Positions 16,413-24,274 of a stretch of 64,000 nucleotides of DNA are shown here, one piece after another. The DNA lies in the NCBI RefSeq assembly GCF_003201955.1, contig NZ_QJJM01000011.1, positions 1 to 64,000 of the forward strand, given 5' to 3'. Made by a program: the position numbers and the translations under genes. Numbering within the stretch: the first letter of the stretch is position 1; the number at the start of each line of letters is the position of its first letter. Under the pieces are notes generated by a model that worked only from the letters and a program-made list of their open reading frames with translations, was not told the DNA's origin and did no database searches. This DNA is from Blastomonas natatoria. GTDB taxonomy: Bacteria; Pseudomonadota; Alphaproteobacteria; Sphingomonadales; Sphingomonadaceae.

Positions 16413-18140
16413 ATGACGCAATTGCAGCCAACTCCCACCGCCGACGCGCTGCCGCGCCGGTTTGCCGATTTCGCGACGCTGGGCGATGCGCTTGACTATG
16501 CCGCACTTGGGCAACGCGGGTTCAACTTCCACGATCCGCGCGGCACACTGGTTCGCCCTTATCCCTATAGCGAGCTGCGCAGCGACGCGCTGGCTCATGC
16601 AAGGCGGCTGATTGCGCGCGGCGTGAAGCCGGAAGACCGGATTGCCATCGTCGCCGAAACCAGCGCGGAATTTGCCTCGCTGTTCTTCGGCGCAGTCTAT
16701 GCCGGCGCCTGGCCGGTTCCGCTGCCGCTGCCCACCAGCTTTGGCGGCAAGGAAAGCTATGTCGAGCAGCTGGGCGTGCAGTTGCGCAGCAGTGACCCCA
16801 GATTCCTGTTCTATCCCGCCGAGATCGCGGAAATGGGCAGCGAAGCCGCAAGACGCTGCGGTGTCGAGGGCATCGACTGGGAGAGCTTTGCAAGCGAAGC
16901 GGCGCCCGAGGTCGAGTTGCCGAGCGCCAGCCCCGAAGATATCTGCTATCTGCAATATTCGAGCGGATCGACCCGCTTTCCGCACGGCGTCGCGGTCACC
17001 CATGCCGCGCTGCTGAGCAATCTCGCCGCGCATTCGCACGGCATGCACGTGTGCGAGACCGACCGCTGCATCTCGTGGCTGCCCTGGTATCATGACATGG
17101 GCCTCGTTGGCTGCATGCTCTCGATGGTCGCCAATCAGGTCTCGACCGATTATCTGAAGACCGAGGATTTTGCGCGGCGTCCGCTCGCCTGGCTCGACCT
17201 GATCAGCCGCAACCCCGGCACCTCGTGCAGCTATTCGCCGACCTTCGGCTATGACATCTGCGCGCGCCGCATCGGCAGCCAGTCGCGCGTCGAGGAGCGC
17301 TTCGACCTGTCGCGCTGGCGGCTCGCAGGCAATGGCGCGGACATGATCCGCCCCGATGTCATGCAGGCGTTCGTCAACGCCTTTGCCCCTGCCGGGTTCA
17401 AGGCCAGCGCCTTCCTGCCGAGCTATGGCCTGGCTGAAGCGACGCTTGCTGTCACGCTGATGCCGCCGGGCGAAGGCATTGTCGTCGATCTGGTCGAGGA
17501 ACAGCGCCTGTCGGGCGCGCCGGTCGATCCGTCCAAGCCCAAGCGCTACCGCTCGATCGTCAATTGCGGCAAGGCCTGCCGCGACATGTCGATCGAGATC
17601 CGCGATGCCGATGGCAAGGTGATGCCCGATCGCGAGATCGGCAAGGTCTGGACCGCAGGCCCGTCGATCATGCACAGCTATTTCCGCGATCCCGAAGCGA
17701 CCGAGGCCTGCCTTGTCGATGGCTGGCTCGATACCGGCGACATGGGCTATATGGTCGATGGCTATCTCTATATCGTCGGCCGCGCCAAGGACATGATCAT
17801 CATCAACGGCAAGAACCACTGGCCGCAGGATATCGAATGGGCGGTGGAACAGCTGCCCGGGTTCAAGTCGGGCGACATTGCCGCCTTCTCGATCACCACG
17901 CCGGCTGGCGAAGAGGCCCCTGCCGTGCTGGTGCAGTGCCGCACCACCGACGAGGCCGAACGGCGACGGCTGAGGGACGAAATCCGCGAGAAGGTGCGGT
18001 CGATCACCGGTATGAACTGCGTGATCGAACTGGTGCCGCCGCGCACGCTGCCACGCACCTCTTCGGGCAAGCTCAGCCGCGCCAAGGCCCGCAACCTGTA
18101 TCTGTCAGGGGAAATCCAGCCGTACGAACTGGCGGCCTGA
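16413..18140 (+). CDS. Fatty acyl-AMP ligase (FAAL-type)
   Basis: The 575-residue product is an adenylate-forming enzyme. The ATP-binding motif Q-Y-S-S-G-S-T-R-F-P-H-G-V (181-193) has the FAAL form, with R-x-P in place of the K of acyl-CoA synthetases. W-L-P-W-Y-H-D-M-G-L-V-G also fits FAALs, as does the C-terminal G-R-A-K-D-M-I-I-I-N-G-K-N-H-W-P-Q-D-I-E. Such enzymes activate fatty acids as acyl-adenylates and pass them to acyl carrier proteins. No carrier, polyketide or peptide synthetase is adjacent, so the partner is unknown. An upstream ATG at 16353 is possible. Confidence 0.85.
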   Translation: MTQLQPTPTADALPRRFADFATLGDALDYAALGQRGFNFHDPRGTLVRPYPYSELRSDALAHARRLIARGVKPEDRIAIVAETSAEFASLFFGAVYAGAWPVPLPLPTSFGGKESYVEQLGVQLRSSDPRFLFYPAEIAEMGSEAARRCGVEGIDWESFASEAAPEVELPSASPEDICYLQYSSGSTRFPHGVAVTHAALLSNLAAHSHGMHVCETDRCISWLPWYHDMGLVGCMLSMVANQVSTDYLKTEDFARRPLAWLDLISRNPGTSCSYSPTFGYDICARRIGSQSRVEERFDLSRWRLAGNGADMIRPDVMQAFVNAFAPAGFKASAFLPSYGLAEATLAVTLMPPGEGIVVDLVEEQRLSGAPVDPSKPKRYRSIVNCGKACRDMSIEIRDADGKVMPDREIGKVWTAGPSIMHSYFRDPEATEACLVDGWLDTGDMGYMVDGYLYIVGRAKDMIIINGKNHWPQDIEWAVEQLPGFKSGDIAAFSITTPAGEEAPAVLVQCRTTDEAERRRLRDEIREKVRSITGMNCVIELVPPRTLPRTSSGKLSRAKARNLYLSGEIQPYELAA

Positions 18141-18158
18141 ACCGATTTGCAGCAGGCG

Positions 18159-18177
18159 GTGTTCCATTCCGGAACAC
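18159..18177. promoter_or_regulatory. Perfect palindrome downstream of the FAAL gene
   Basis: GTGTTCC-ATTCC-GGAACAC is a perfect 7-5-7 inverted repeat located 18 bases after the acyl-AMP ligase stop and 177 bases before the telA-like gene. It could be an operator or a weak terminator stem; there is no T run. It does not match the direct-repeat LexA box of alphaproteobacteria. Confidence 0.4.
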
Positions 18178-18353
18178 TTGCCAGCTCTAGCTGATCCGGA
18201 CGACGCGATGCCCCGGCCATTGCCTGGTCTTGCCGCATTGCGCTTGCATTCCCGCGCTGTATTGTTATCTTAACACAGTAACACTTATCACTTGCCTGAA
18301 ACCGGGACTCCCCTCATTTTGGTGTCCAGGCGGGAACGGGAGCTGACATTGCC

Positions 18354-19559
18354 ATGGCGACGCAAACTGCGATTGCGGACAAGAAACTGACGCTGGAGGC
18401 ACCCGATCCGGTGCCGATCGTGACTGCTGCCGAGGCGACGGGCCTGGTGCCGGTGTCCGAAGAGGTGCGCTCGAAGCTCGACGAGAAGGTTGACGGCTTC
18501 ATCAGCGATCTGGTCGCGCAGGACGTCAACTCGCCCGAATTCGGCAAGCGCGTCGACCAGATCACCAATATGGGCCGCAAGGAAATCACCGATGCGGCGG
18601 GCCAGTCGAACCGCTTTCTCGATCGCCCGGTGCGCGCGATGGACAGCGACAATTCGGTCGGCGCGAACCTCGCCCAGCTGCGCCGCACGGTCGAGGATCT
18701 CGACCCCGGCAAGAAGGGTGACCTGTTCACCCGCAAGAAGATTTTCGGCATCATCCCCTTCGGCAACAAGATGCGCGACTATTTCGACAGCTACAAGTCG
18801 AGCCAGGGGCATATCCAGTCGATCCTGGGCAGTCTCCAAAGCGGCAAGGACGAACTGCTGATGGACAATGCCGCGATCGACGTCGAACGGCAAAATCTGT
18901 GGGCCGCGATGGGCAAGCTCGAGCAGATGATCCATGTGTCGAAGACGCTCGACGCGCGGCTCGAAGCCAAGGCCGCCGAGCTGGAAATGACCGATCCTGC
19001 CAAGGCCAAGGCGATCAAGGAAACAGCGCTCTTCTATGTCCGCCAGCGCACGCAGGATCTGCTCACCCAGATGGCGGTGACCGTGCAGGGCTATCTCGCG
19101 CTGGACCTCGTCAAGAAGAACAATGTCGAGCTGGTCAAGGGCGTCGACCGCGCCAGCACCACCACGGTCGCGGCACTGCGCACCGCCGTCACCGTCGCGC
19201 AGGCGCTGGTCGGGCAGAAGCTGGTGCTCGACCAGATCACCGCCTTGAACACCACCACCGCGAACATCATCGATTCGACCGGCACGATGCTCAAGGACCA
19301 GACCGCGAAGATTCACGAACAGGCGGCATCGGCGACGATTCCGGTCGAGACGCTGCAGCGCGCCTTCCAGAATATCTATGACACGATGGACAATATCGAC
19401 ACGTTCAAGGTCAAGGCGCTCGACAGCATGAAGACCACGGTCGACACGCTAAGCAAGGAAGTCGAGAAATCCAAGGGCTATATCGCGCGCGCCGAGGGCG
19501 CCTCGCAGGGCGGCGGCACGACGTCCGGCCCGTCGCTGCTGAGCTCGCTGGAGGCTTGA
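18354..19559 (+). CDS. TelA-like toxic anion resistance family protein
   Basis: The 401-residue product is mainly alpha-helical with predicted coiled coils. It has the TelA/KlaA core: I-I-P-F-G-N-K-M-R-D-Y-F, then I-Q-S-I-L-G-S-L-Q-S-G-K-D-E-L-L-M-D-N and a late N-T-T-T-A-N-I-I-D-S-T segment. The family was named for tellurite resistance, but many members sit with membrane-stress or envelope genes. Here it leads a run with a two-segment membrane protein, a YqiJ-like OB-fold protein and a flotillin, all on the same strand with short gaps. Confidence 0.87.
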   Translation: MATQTAIADKKLTLEAPDPVPIVTAAEATGLVPVSEEVRSKLDEKVDGFISDLVAQDVNSPEFGKRVDQITNMGRKEITDAAGQSNRFLDRPVRAMDSDNSVGANLAQLRRTVEDLDPGKKGDLFTRKKIFGIIPFGNKMRDYFDSYKSSQGHIQSILGSLQSGKDELLMDNAAIDVERQNLWAAMGKLEQMIHVSKTLDARLEAKAAELEMTDPAKAKAIKETALFYVRQRTQDLLTQMAVTVQGYLALDLVKKNNVELVKGVDRASTTTVAALRTAVTVAQALVGQKLVLDQITALNTTTANIIDSTGTMLKDQTAKIHEQAASATIPVETLQRAFQNIYDTMDNIDTFKVKALDSMKTTVDTLSKEVEKSKGYIARAEGASQGGGTTSGPSLLSSLEA

Positions 19560-19572
19560 ACCAGGCTTGCCC

Positions 19573-20295
19573 ATGTCCAAATCGCTGACCAGCCAGTCCG
19601 ACCAGATCCTCGCCGATGCCGCCGCGGTCAAGCGCCGGGTGCAGATGGGTCCGTCGATCGGCAGCAAGTCGCGCGCATTGAAGCGCGAGCATCTGTGGAA
19701 GAAGATCGCGGCGATCGCGATCAGCATCGGCGTTATCCTGGTGGCGGCGGGCATCGTCGGCGCGATCATCGATGGCATCGGCTTTTATGGCGTGCTCCTC
19801 ACCGTCCTCGCGGCGGTTGTCGCCACGGTCGTGCTGGGCAGCGGCATGAAGCTGAAAGTACCGACGCCCGAGCGGCTGGCCAAGGAGCCCTTGAAGGTGC
19901 TTGCGGGCAAGACCGAGATCTGGCTCGAGAGCCAGCGCCCCGCGCTGCCCGCGCCCGCCGTCACGCTCGTCGACCAGATCGGCGTGCAGCTCGACATGCT
20001 CGCGCCGCAGCTTCAGACGCTGGAAGAAAACAGCGAACCGGCACGCGAAATCCGCAAGCTGGTCGGCGAACATCTGCCCGAGCTGATCACCGGCTATCGC
20101 AAGATCCCGGCGAGCATGCGCCAGGAAAAGCGCGGCGAGCGGACCCCCGACGAGCAGCTGATCCATGGCCTCGGCGTCATCGAACGCGAAATCGCCAGCG
20201 CCACCCGCACCATTGCCGAGGGCGATGCCGACAAGCTCGCGATCCGCGGCCGCTATCTCGAACTCAAATATGATGGTGTTGCCGACACCGAGTGA
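19573..20295 (+). CDS. Two-segment membrane protein of the TelA cluster
   Basis: The ATG at 19573 is 13 bases after the telA-like stop. The 240-residue product has a basic N-terminal 45 residues, two adjacent membrane segments (about 48-90, with I-A-I-S-I-G-V-I-L-V-A-A-G-I-V-G) and a long soluble helical tail rich in charged residues. I recall uncharacterised proteins of this kind beside TelA, possibly as its membrane anchor. No enzymatic motif is visible. Confidence 0.7.
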   Translation: MSKSLTSQSDQILADAAAVKRRVQMGPSIGSKSRALKREHLWKKIAAIAISIGVILVAAGIVGAIIDGIGFYGVLLTVLAAVVATVVLGSGMKLKVPTPERLAKEPLKVLAGKTEIWLESQRPALPAPAVTLVDQIGVQLDMLAPQLQTLEENSEPAREIRKLVGEHLPELITGYRKIPASMRQEKRGERTPDEQLIHGLGVIEREIASATRTIAEGDADKLAIRGRYLELKYDGVADTE

Positions 20296-20308
20296 TTAGG
20301 CTGGTGCG

Positions 20309-20917
20309 ATGCTCGATTTCCTGCTCGCCAGCCAGAACACACCCTTTGCCGCAGCCATCGTATTGATGCTGCTGATCGGCGGCGCGCAGGTAGCTGGCCT
20401 GGGCGATTTCGATGCCGATCATGACCTGGGCGATGCCGCGAGCGATGGACTGCTGTCGCTGCTCGGCCTTGGTCGCCTGCCGTTGCTGCTCTGGGTCGCC
20501 CTGTTCCTGATGATCTTCGGCATCATCGGCTATGCGGGCCAGCAATTCTGGCAGGCGCTGACCGGCAGCCTAGCCAGCGCGTGGCTTGCAGGCCCAGTCG
20601 CCGCCGCCGTCTCGCTGCCCTTCACCGGCGCAGGCGCGCGCGTGCTGGCGCAGATCATGCCGCAGGACGAAACCACCGCTGTGGCCGTCGATTCCCTGGT
20701 CGGCCGCTTCGCCACCATCCAGACCGGCACCGCCCGCCCCGGCTCACCCGCCCGCGCCCGCGTCACCGACGTGCACGGCCACCCGCATTACGTGATGGCT
20801 GAACCCGACAATGCCGACCAGGTGCTGCATGAAGGCGAGGACATCCTGCTGGTCCGCCGTGAGGGCGAGGTCTTCCGCGCGATCAGCAAGGGTGGTCATT
20901 TTCTGCCGGGGTTGTGA
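20309..20917 (+). CDS. YqiJ-like membrane protein with OB-fold/NfeD-type tail
   Basis: The 202-residue product has three membrane segments in the first 110 residues, separated by an acidic G-D-F-D-A-D-H-D-L-G-D loop, and a C-terminal beta-rich domain (about 125-200) of the OB-fold type (DUF1449). YqiJ/NfeD-like proteins are regularly encoded next to flotillins and act with them in membrane microdomains. The next gene, 230 bases downstream, is a flotillin. This pairing supports the call. Confidence 0.8.
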   Translation: MLDFLLASQNTPFAAAIVLMLLIGGAQVAGLGDFDADHDLGDAASDGLLSLLGLGRLPLLLWVALFLMIFGIIGYAGQQFWQALTGSLASAWLAGPVAAAVSLPFTGAGARVLAQIMPQDETTAVAVDSLVGRFATIQTGTARPGSPARARVTDVHGHPHYVMAEPDNADQVLHEGEDILLVRREGEVFRAISKGGHFLPGL

Positions 20918-20924
20918 GAAAATT

Positions 20925-21045
20925 GCTCTCTCCCCTTCAGGGGGAGAAACGAAGGCTTGGCAGCTTGCTGGCTAGCCAGAGTTGAGGGAAGCGGGCGTGG
21001 CGCGGGGCCTTCGACAAGCTCAGGCTGAGCGGGTCTGATCATCCG
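20925..21045. repeat. Intergenic repeat cluster including REP-like family 1 copy
   Basis: The gap between the YqiJ-like and flotillin genes starts with a short palindrome (CTCCCCTTCAGGGGGAG, 20930-20946). A segment with CAGCTTGCTGGC follows and resembles one at 59540-59552. Positions 21001-21033 are a near-identical inverted copy of the repeat core at 14287-14318. The remaining bases up to 21148 hold the AAGGAG ribosome-binding site of the flotillin gene. Confidence 0.65.
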
Positions 21046-21148
21046 CAAACTGGCGTCAGTTCTGCTTCGATTGTCCTCGCAACGGCCTCTTCGACTGGTT
21101 AGCTTCGATACCAGTTTCAACGATTCTTCCTGGCCCCAAGGAGCCCCC

Positions 21149-22837
21149 ATGACCGACATCATCCCCAGCGGGGTCGTTACCATCGCCATGCTCGCGGGCA
21201 CGGTGTTCGCGTTTCTGCTGATCGTTGGCCTCATCATCACCCGGCTGTACAAGCGCGCGACCAAGGAGATTGCTTTCGTCCGCACCGGCTTTGGCGGGGA
21301 GAAGGTGGTAATGAACGGCGGTGCGCTGGTGCTGCCGGTGCTGCACGAGACGATGCCGGTGAACATGAACACCGTGCGGCTGGCGGTGGAGCGCAAGAAT
21401 ACCGATGCGCTGATCACGCTCGACCGGCTGCGGATCGACGTGAAGGCGGAATTCTATGTGCGCGTGCGGCCCGATGCGGGGGCGCTCGCCATGGCGGCGC
21501 AGACGCTGGGCCTGCGCACGATGCAGCCCGAGGCATTGAAGGATCTGGTCGAGGGCAAGTTCGTAGACGCGCTGCGCTCGGTCGCGGCGGGCATGACGAT
21601 GAACCAGTTGCACGAGCAGCGCAGCGATTTCGTGCAGAAGGTGCAGCAGGTCTCGTCGGCCGATCTGGCGATGAACGGACTGGAGCTCGAATCGGTCTCG
21701 CTGACCGGGCTCGACCAGACCAGCATCGAGCATTTCAACGCCAACAACGCGTTCGACGCCGAGGGCCTGACCAAGCTGACCGAGCAGATCGAGCTGCGCA
21801 AGAAGGCGCGCAACGATATCGAGCAGGATACACGCGTGCAGATCGAGACCAAGAATCTGGAGGCGGACAAGCGGTCGCTCGAAATCTCGCGCGACAATGA
21901 ATTCGCCCGGCTGGAGCAGGAGCGCGAGATCGAGATGCGCCGCGCCGAACAGGCGGCCGAGGTCGCCCGCGAACAGGCGCTGCGCAACCAGGAGGCCGAA
22001 GCGGCGCGGATCGAGGCGAAGAAGCTGGTCGACAGCCAGCAGATCGAGGCCGACCGCGCGGTGCAGCAGGCGCGGATCGCGCAGCAGCAGGCGATCGAGA
22101 TTGCCCGGCAGGAACAGCAGATCGCCATCCAGAACAAGAGCCGCGAGGAAAGCCAGGCCAAGGGCGAGGCCGATACCGCGCGCGCCACTGCGGTCGCCGC
22201 CGAGGAGCAGGTGACCACCGCACGCGAGACCGAGATTGCCGAGCGTTCCAAGCGCATCGAGCTGATCGAGGCGGCCAAGCAGGCCGAGCGCGATGCGATC
22301 CGCGTCAAGGTCGAGGCAGAGGCCGAGAAGGCCGCCGCCGCCAACCGCGCCGAAGCGGTGCGGCTGGAGGCCGAGGGCGAATCCGAAGCCGAAAAGCTGC
22401 GCGCGGACGCAGCGCGGGTGCGCTTCGAGGTGGAAGCTGCAGGCCAGCGCGCGGTCAACGAAGCGGCGAACCTGCTGTCATCCGACCAGATCTCGCTGCA
22501 GACCAAGCTTGCGCTGCTCAAGGTGCTGCCCGAAGTCATCCGCGAGGCGTCCAAGCCGCTGGAAGCCATCGATTCGATCAAGATCGTCAAGGTGGACGGG
22601 CTGGGCCAGTCGGGCGGCACGTCCGGGTCCGCGAATATGGGCAGCAGCGGCAATCTCGCCAGCGACGCCGTCGCCGCCGCCCTGAGCTATCGCGCCCAGG
22701 CCCCGATCATCGACGGGCTGATGAAGGACCTCGGCCTCAACGGCGCGTCGCTCGACGGGCTGGTGGCGGGCGCGGCGCAGATCGAGGCAGCCCCGGCAGC
22801 CAATGATGCGCCGCCGCCTGCGGAGGGAACTGCTTAA
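21149..22837 (+). CDS. Flotillin family protein (YqiK-like)
   Basis: ATG 21149 follows AAGGAGCCCCC. The 562-residue product has one N-terminal membrane segment (about 8-35), an SPFH/band 7 domain (about 40-230) and a long alanine- and glutamate-rich coiled coil (about 240-480) with many R-x-E-A repeats, ending in a glycine-serine-rich tail. Bacterial flotillins organise membrane microdomains and influence fluidity and the assembly of membrane complexes. Neighbours suggest that it works with the YqiJ-like and TelA proteins. Confidence 0.9.
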   Translation: MTDIIPSGVVTIAMLAGTVFAFLLIVGLIITRLYKRATKEIAFVRTGFGGEKVVMNGGALVLPVLHETMPVNMNTVRLAVERKNTDALITLDRLRIDVKAEFYVRVRPDAGALAMAAQTLGLRTMQPEALKDLVEGKFVDALRSVAAGMTMNQLHEQRSDFVQKVQQVSSADLAMNGLELESVSLTGLDQTSIEHFNANNAFDAEGLTKLTEQIELRKKARNDIEQDTRVQIETKNLEADKRSLEISRDNEFARLEQEREIEMRRAEQAAEVAREQALRNQEAEAARIEAKKLVDSQQIEADRAVQQARIAQQQAIEIARQEQQIAIQNKSREESQAKGEADTARATAVAAEEQVTTARETEIAERSKRIELIEAAKQAERDAIRVKVEAEAEKAAAANRAEAVRLEAEGESEAEKLRADAARVRFEVEAAGQRAVNEAANLLSSDQISLQTKLALLKVLPEVIREASKPLEAIDSIKIVKVDGLGQSGGTSGSANMGSSGNLASDAVAAALSYRAQAPIIDGLMKDLGLNGASLDGLVAGAAQIEAAPAANDAPPPAEGTA

Positions 22838-23232
22838 GCGCTCAGCCAGTCGCCGCCGGGTATCCGCTCCAGCGCGTCGCGCGGCAGGTTCCAGACATAG
22901 ACCATCGCGGAGACCGCCCCGCCTGCCGTCATGACAGGCGCGATCTCACGGCGATAATCGTGCGGCGGCGGATCGTCGGGGCCGCAGCTTTCGAAAATGT
23001 CGAGCCAGGGGAGGCTGGCGGCGGGGTCGGTGAGGCGCAGCAGATCGCCGGTGATGCTATCGCTGCCCTCCAGCACCAGCGCCGGGTACCAGCTGACGCG
23101 GTAAAGCGTGCCGGTGAGCGTACCCATGCCCAACCACTCGCTTTCGCGCGCGAGCCGTGTCGCATTGGGATGATCGCTTCCCCGGCGCAGCGTGCCGTAG
23201 ACGAACAGCAAAGGGGTCTGGATAGCGGACAT
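22834..23232 (-). CDS. Gamma-glutamylcyclotransferase-fold protein
   Basis: The 132-residue product starts with the hallmark F-V-Y-G-T-L-R-R-G of the GGCT/AIG2 fold, followed by G-T-L-Y-R-V-S-W-Y-P-A and a central D-x-F-E pair (L-D-I-F-E-S-C) carrying the likely catalytic glutamate. Family members cleave gamma-glutamyl amides or act on related small substrates. The substrate here is unknown. The gene is convergent with the flotillin gene and overlaps its end by four bases. Confidence 0.85.
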   Translation of the reverse strand: MSAIQTPLLFVYGTLRRGSDHPNATRLARESEWLGMGTLTGTLYRVSWYPALVLEGSDSITGDLLRLTDPAASLPWLDIFESCGPDDPPPHDYRREIAPVMTAGGAVSAMVYVWNLPRDALERIPGGDWLSA

Positions 23233-23268
23233 GGATTATGGCTATCATGCCGCCAGGAGACAATCGAG

Positions 23269-23595
23269 ATGCAGCGCTACACCAGCTTTGCCGAATTCTG
23301 GCCTTATTACCTGAGCGAGCATAGCCGCCCGCTGACCCGCGCATGGCATTATGTCGGCACGACGCTGGTCGTGCTGCTGGCGCTGGCGGCGCTGCTCACC
23401 GGGAGTTTCCTGCTGTTCGCGATGATGCCGGTCGCGGGCTATTTCTTCGCCTGGATCAGCCACTGGCGGATCGAGCGAAACCGGCCTGCCACCTTCACCT
23501 ATCCGCTCTGGTCGCTGGCGGCGGACTTCAGGATGTGGGCTCTGTGGCTGACCGGCCGGCTGGGGCCCGAGCTCAGGCGCGCCGGGGTCGCCTGA
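23269..23595 (+). CDS. Mpo1-like (DUF962) membrane protein
   Basis: The 108-residue product has two membrane segments and the motif pattern of the Mpo1/DUF962 family: F-W-P-Y-Y-L-S-E-H near the start, A-W-H-Y-V-G-T-T and a later F-A-W-I-S-H-W-R-I-E-R-N-R-P-A-T-F. The conserved histidines fit the iron-dependent dioxygenase proposed for yeast Mpo1, which acts on 2-hydroxy fatty acids in phytosphingosine breakdown. This would suit a sphingolipid-making lineage but is an inference. ATG 23269 has an AGGAGA site. Confidence 0.82.
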   Translation: MQRYTSFAEFWPYYLSEHSRPLTRAWHYVGTTLVVLLALAALLTGSFLLFAMMPVAGYFFAWISHWRIERNRPATFTYPLWSLAADFRMWALWLTGRLGPELRRAGVA

Positions 23596-23648
23596 CGGGA
23601 ACCGCCCTGCGCGCCCCGGCGTAGTCCGGGCAGCAAGGAGAGTTCCCC

Positions 23649-23873
23649 ATGACCGATACCGAAAACCGCCAGCCGACCGATCCCGTCGACTGCACCGATG
23701 AAACCGCCCAGCGCGCAGGCGCGAAGAAGTCTAGCCTGAACGAGCAGGCGCACGGTGATACCGAACCGCCCGAGCCCGATGTCGACAAGGACAATGTCAG
23801 CGAAGACGAACTCGACGATGCGCTCGACGATTCGATGGACGCGTCGGACCCGCCGGCCTTTACTCAGCCCTGA
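23649..23873 (+). CDS. Small acidic hydrophilic protein
   Basis: The 74-residue product has no hydrophobic segment, no aromatic residue except one phenylalanine near the end, and many aspartate and glutamate residues in its second half (E-D-E-L-D-D-A-L-D-D). It is probably disordered. The ATG has a GGAGAG site. It overlaps the end of the convergent membrane protein gene by 14 bases. I do not recognise a family. Confidence 0.6.
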   Translation: MTDTENRQPTDPVDCTDETAQRAGAKKSSLNEQAHGDTEPPEPDVDKDNVSEDELDDALDDSMDASDPPAFTQP

Positions 23874-24270
23874 CGCGCTTTGCGCGACCGACGAGCAGCG
23901 GGAACAGGGCCAGTGGACCCTGTCCCGCAAGGCCCGCCACTCCGGGCATGTGGAAGAGATCGTCATACCATTGCTCCGCGCTGATCCCCAGCGCGAGGCC
24001 CAGCAGAAGCTCGGCGAGCATGAGGACCAGCGATCCGGTTATCCCCATGACGACCAGGTCGCCATTTCCTGCAAGAGCGGAAGATCGCTGGACGATGGCG
24101 TGTGCGCGCCAGGCCATGGCGAGCAGCAGCAGCGGAAGTTCGATCAGTACGGCGATCGATGTTCCCAGCGCAGGCGCGACGATCAACGTTCGGATGACAC
24201 CGAGGACGAACCCCAGTGCAAAGGCTTCGAGCCCGTAGCGCAATCCCGCACGAAGTGCCGGGCCCCGCAT
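23860..24270 (-). CDS. Conserved membrane protein, function unknown
   Basis: The 136-residue product has three or four membrane segments. The region G-L-E-A-F-A-L-G-F-V-L-G-V-I-R and the later M-A-E-L-L-L-G-L-A-L-G resemble uncharacterised alphaproteobacterial membrane proteins. It starts four bases after the stop of the nucleoside transporter gene on the same strand, so the two are likely cotranscribed. Confidence 0.65.
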   Translation of the reverse strand: MRGPALRAGLRYGLEAFALGFVLGVIRTLIVAPALGTSIAVLIELPLLLLAMAWRAHAIVQRSSALAGNGDLVVMGITGSLVLMLAELLLGLALGISAEQWYDDLFHMPGVAGLAGQGPLALFPLLVGRAKRVRAE

Positions 24271-24274
24271 ATCG

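Noticed and set aside
18159-18177. A LexA box
   Set aside because: Alphaproteobacterial LexA sites are GTTC-N7-GTTC direct repeats; this is an inverted repeat with a different spacing.
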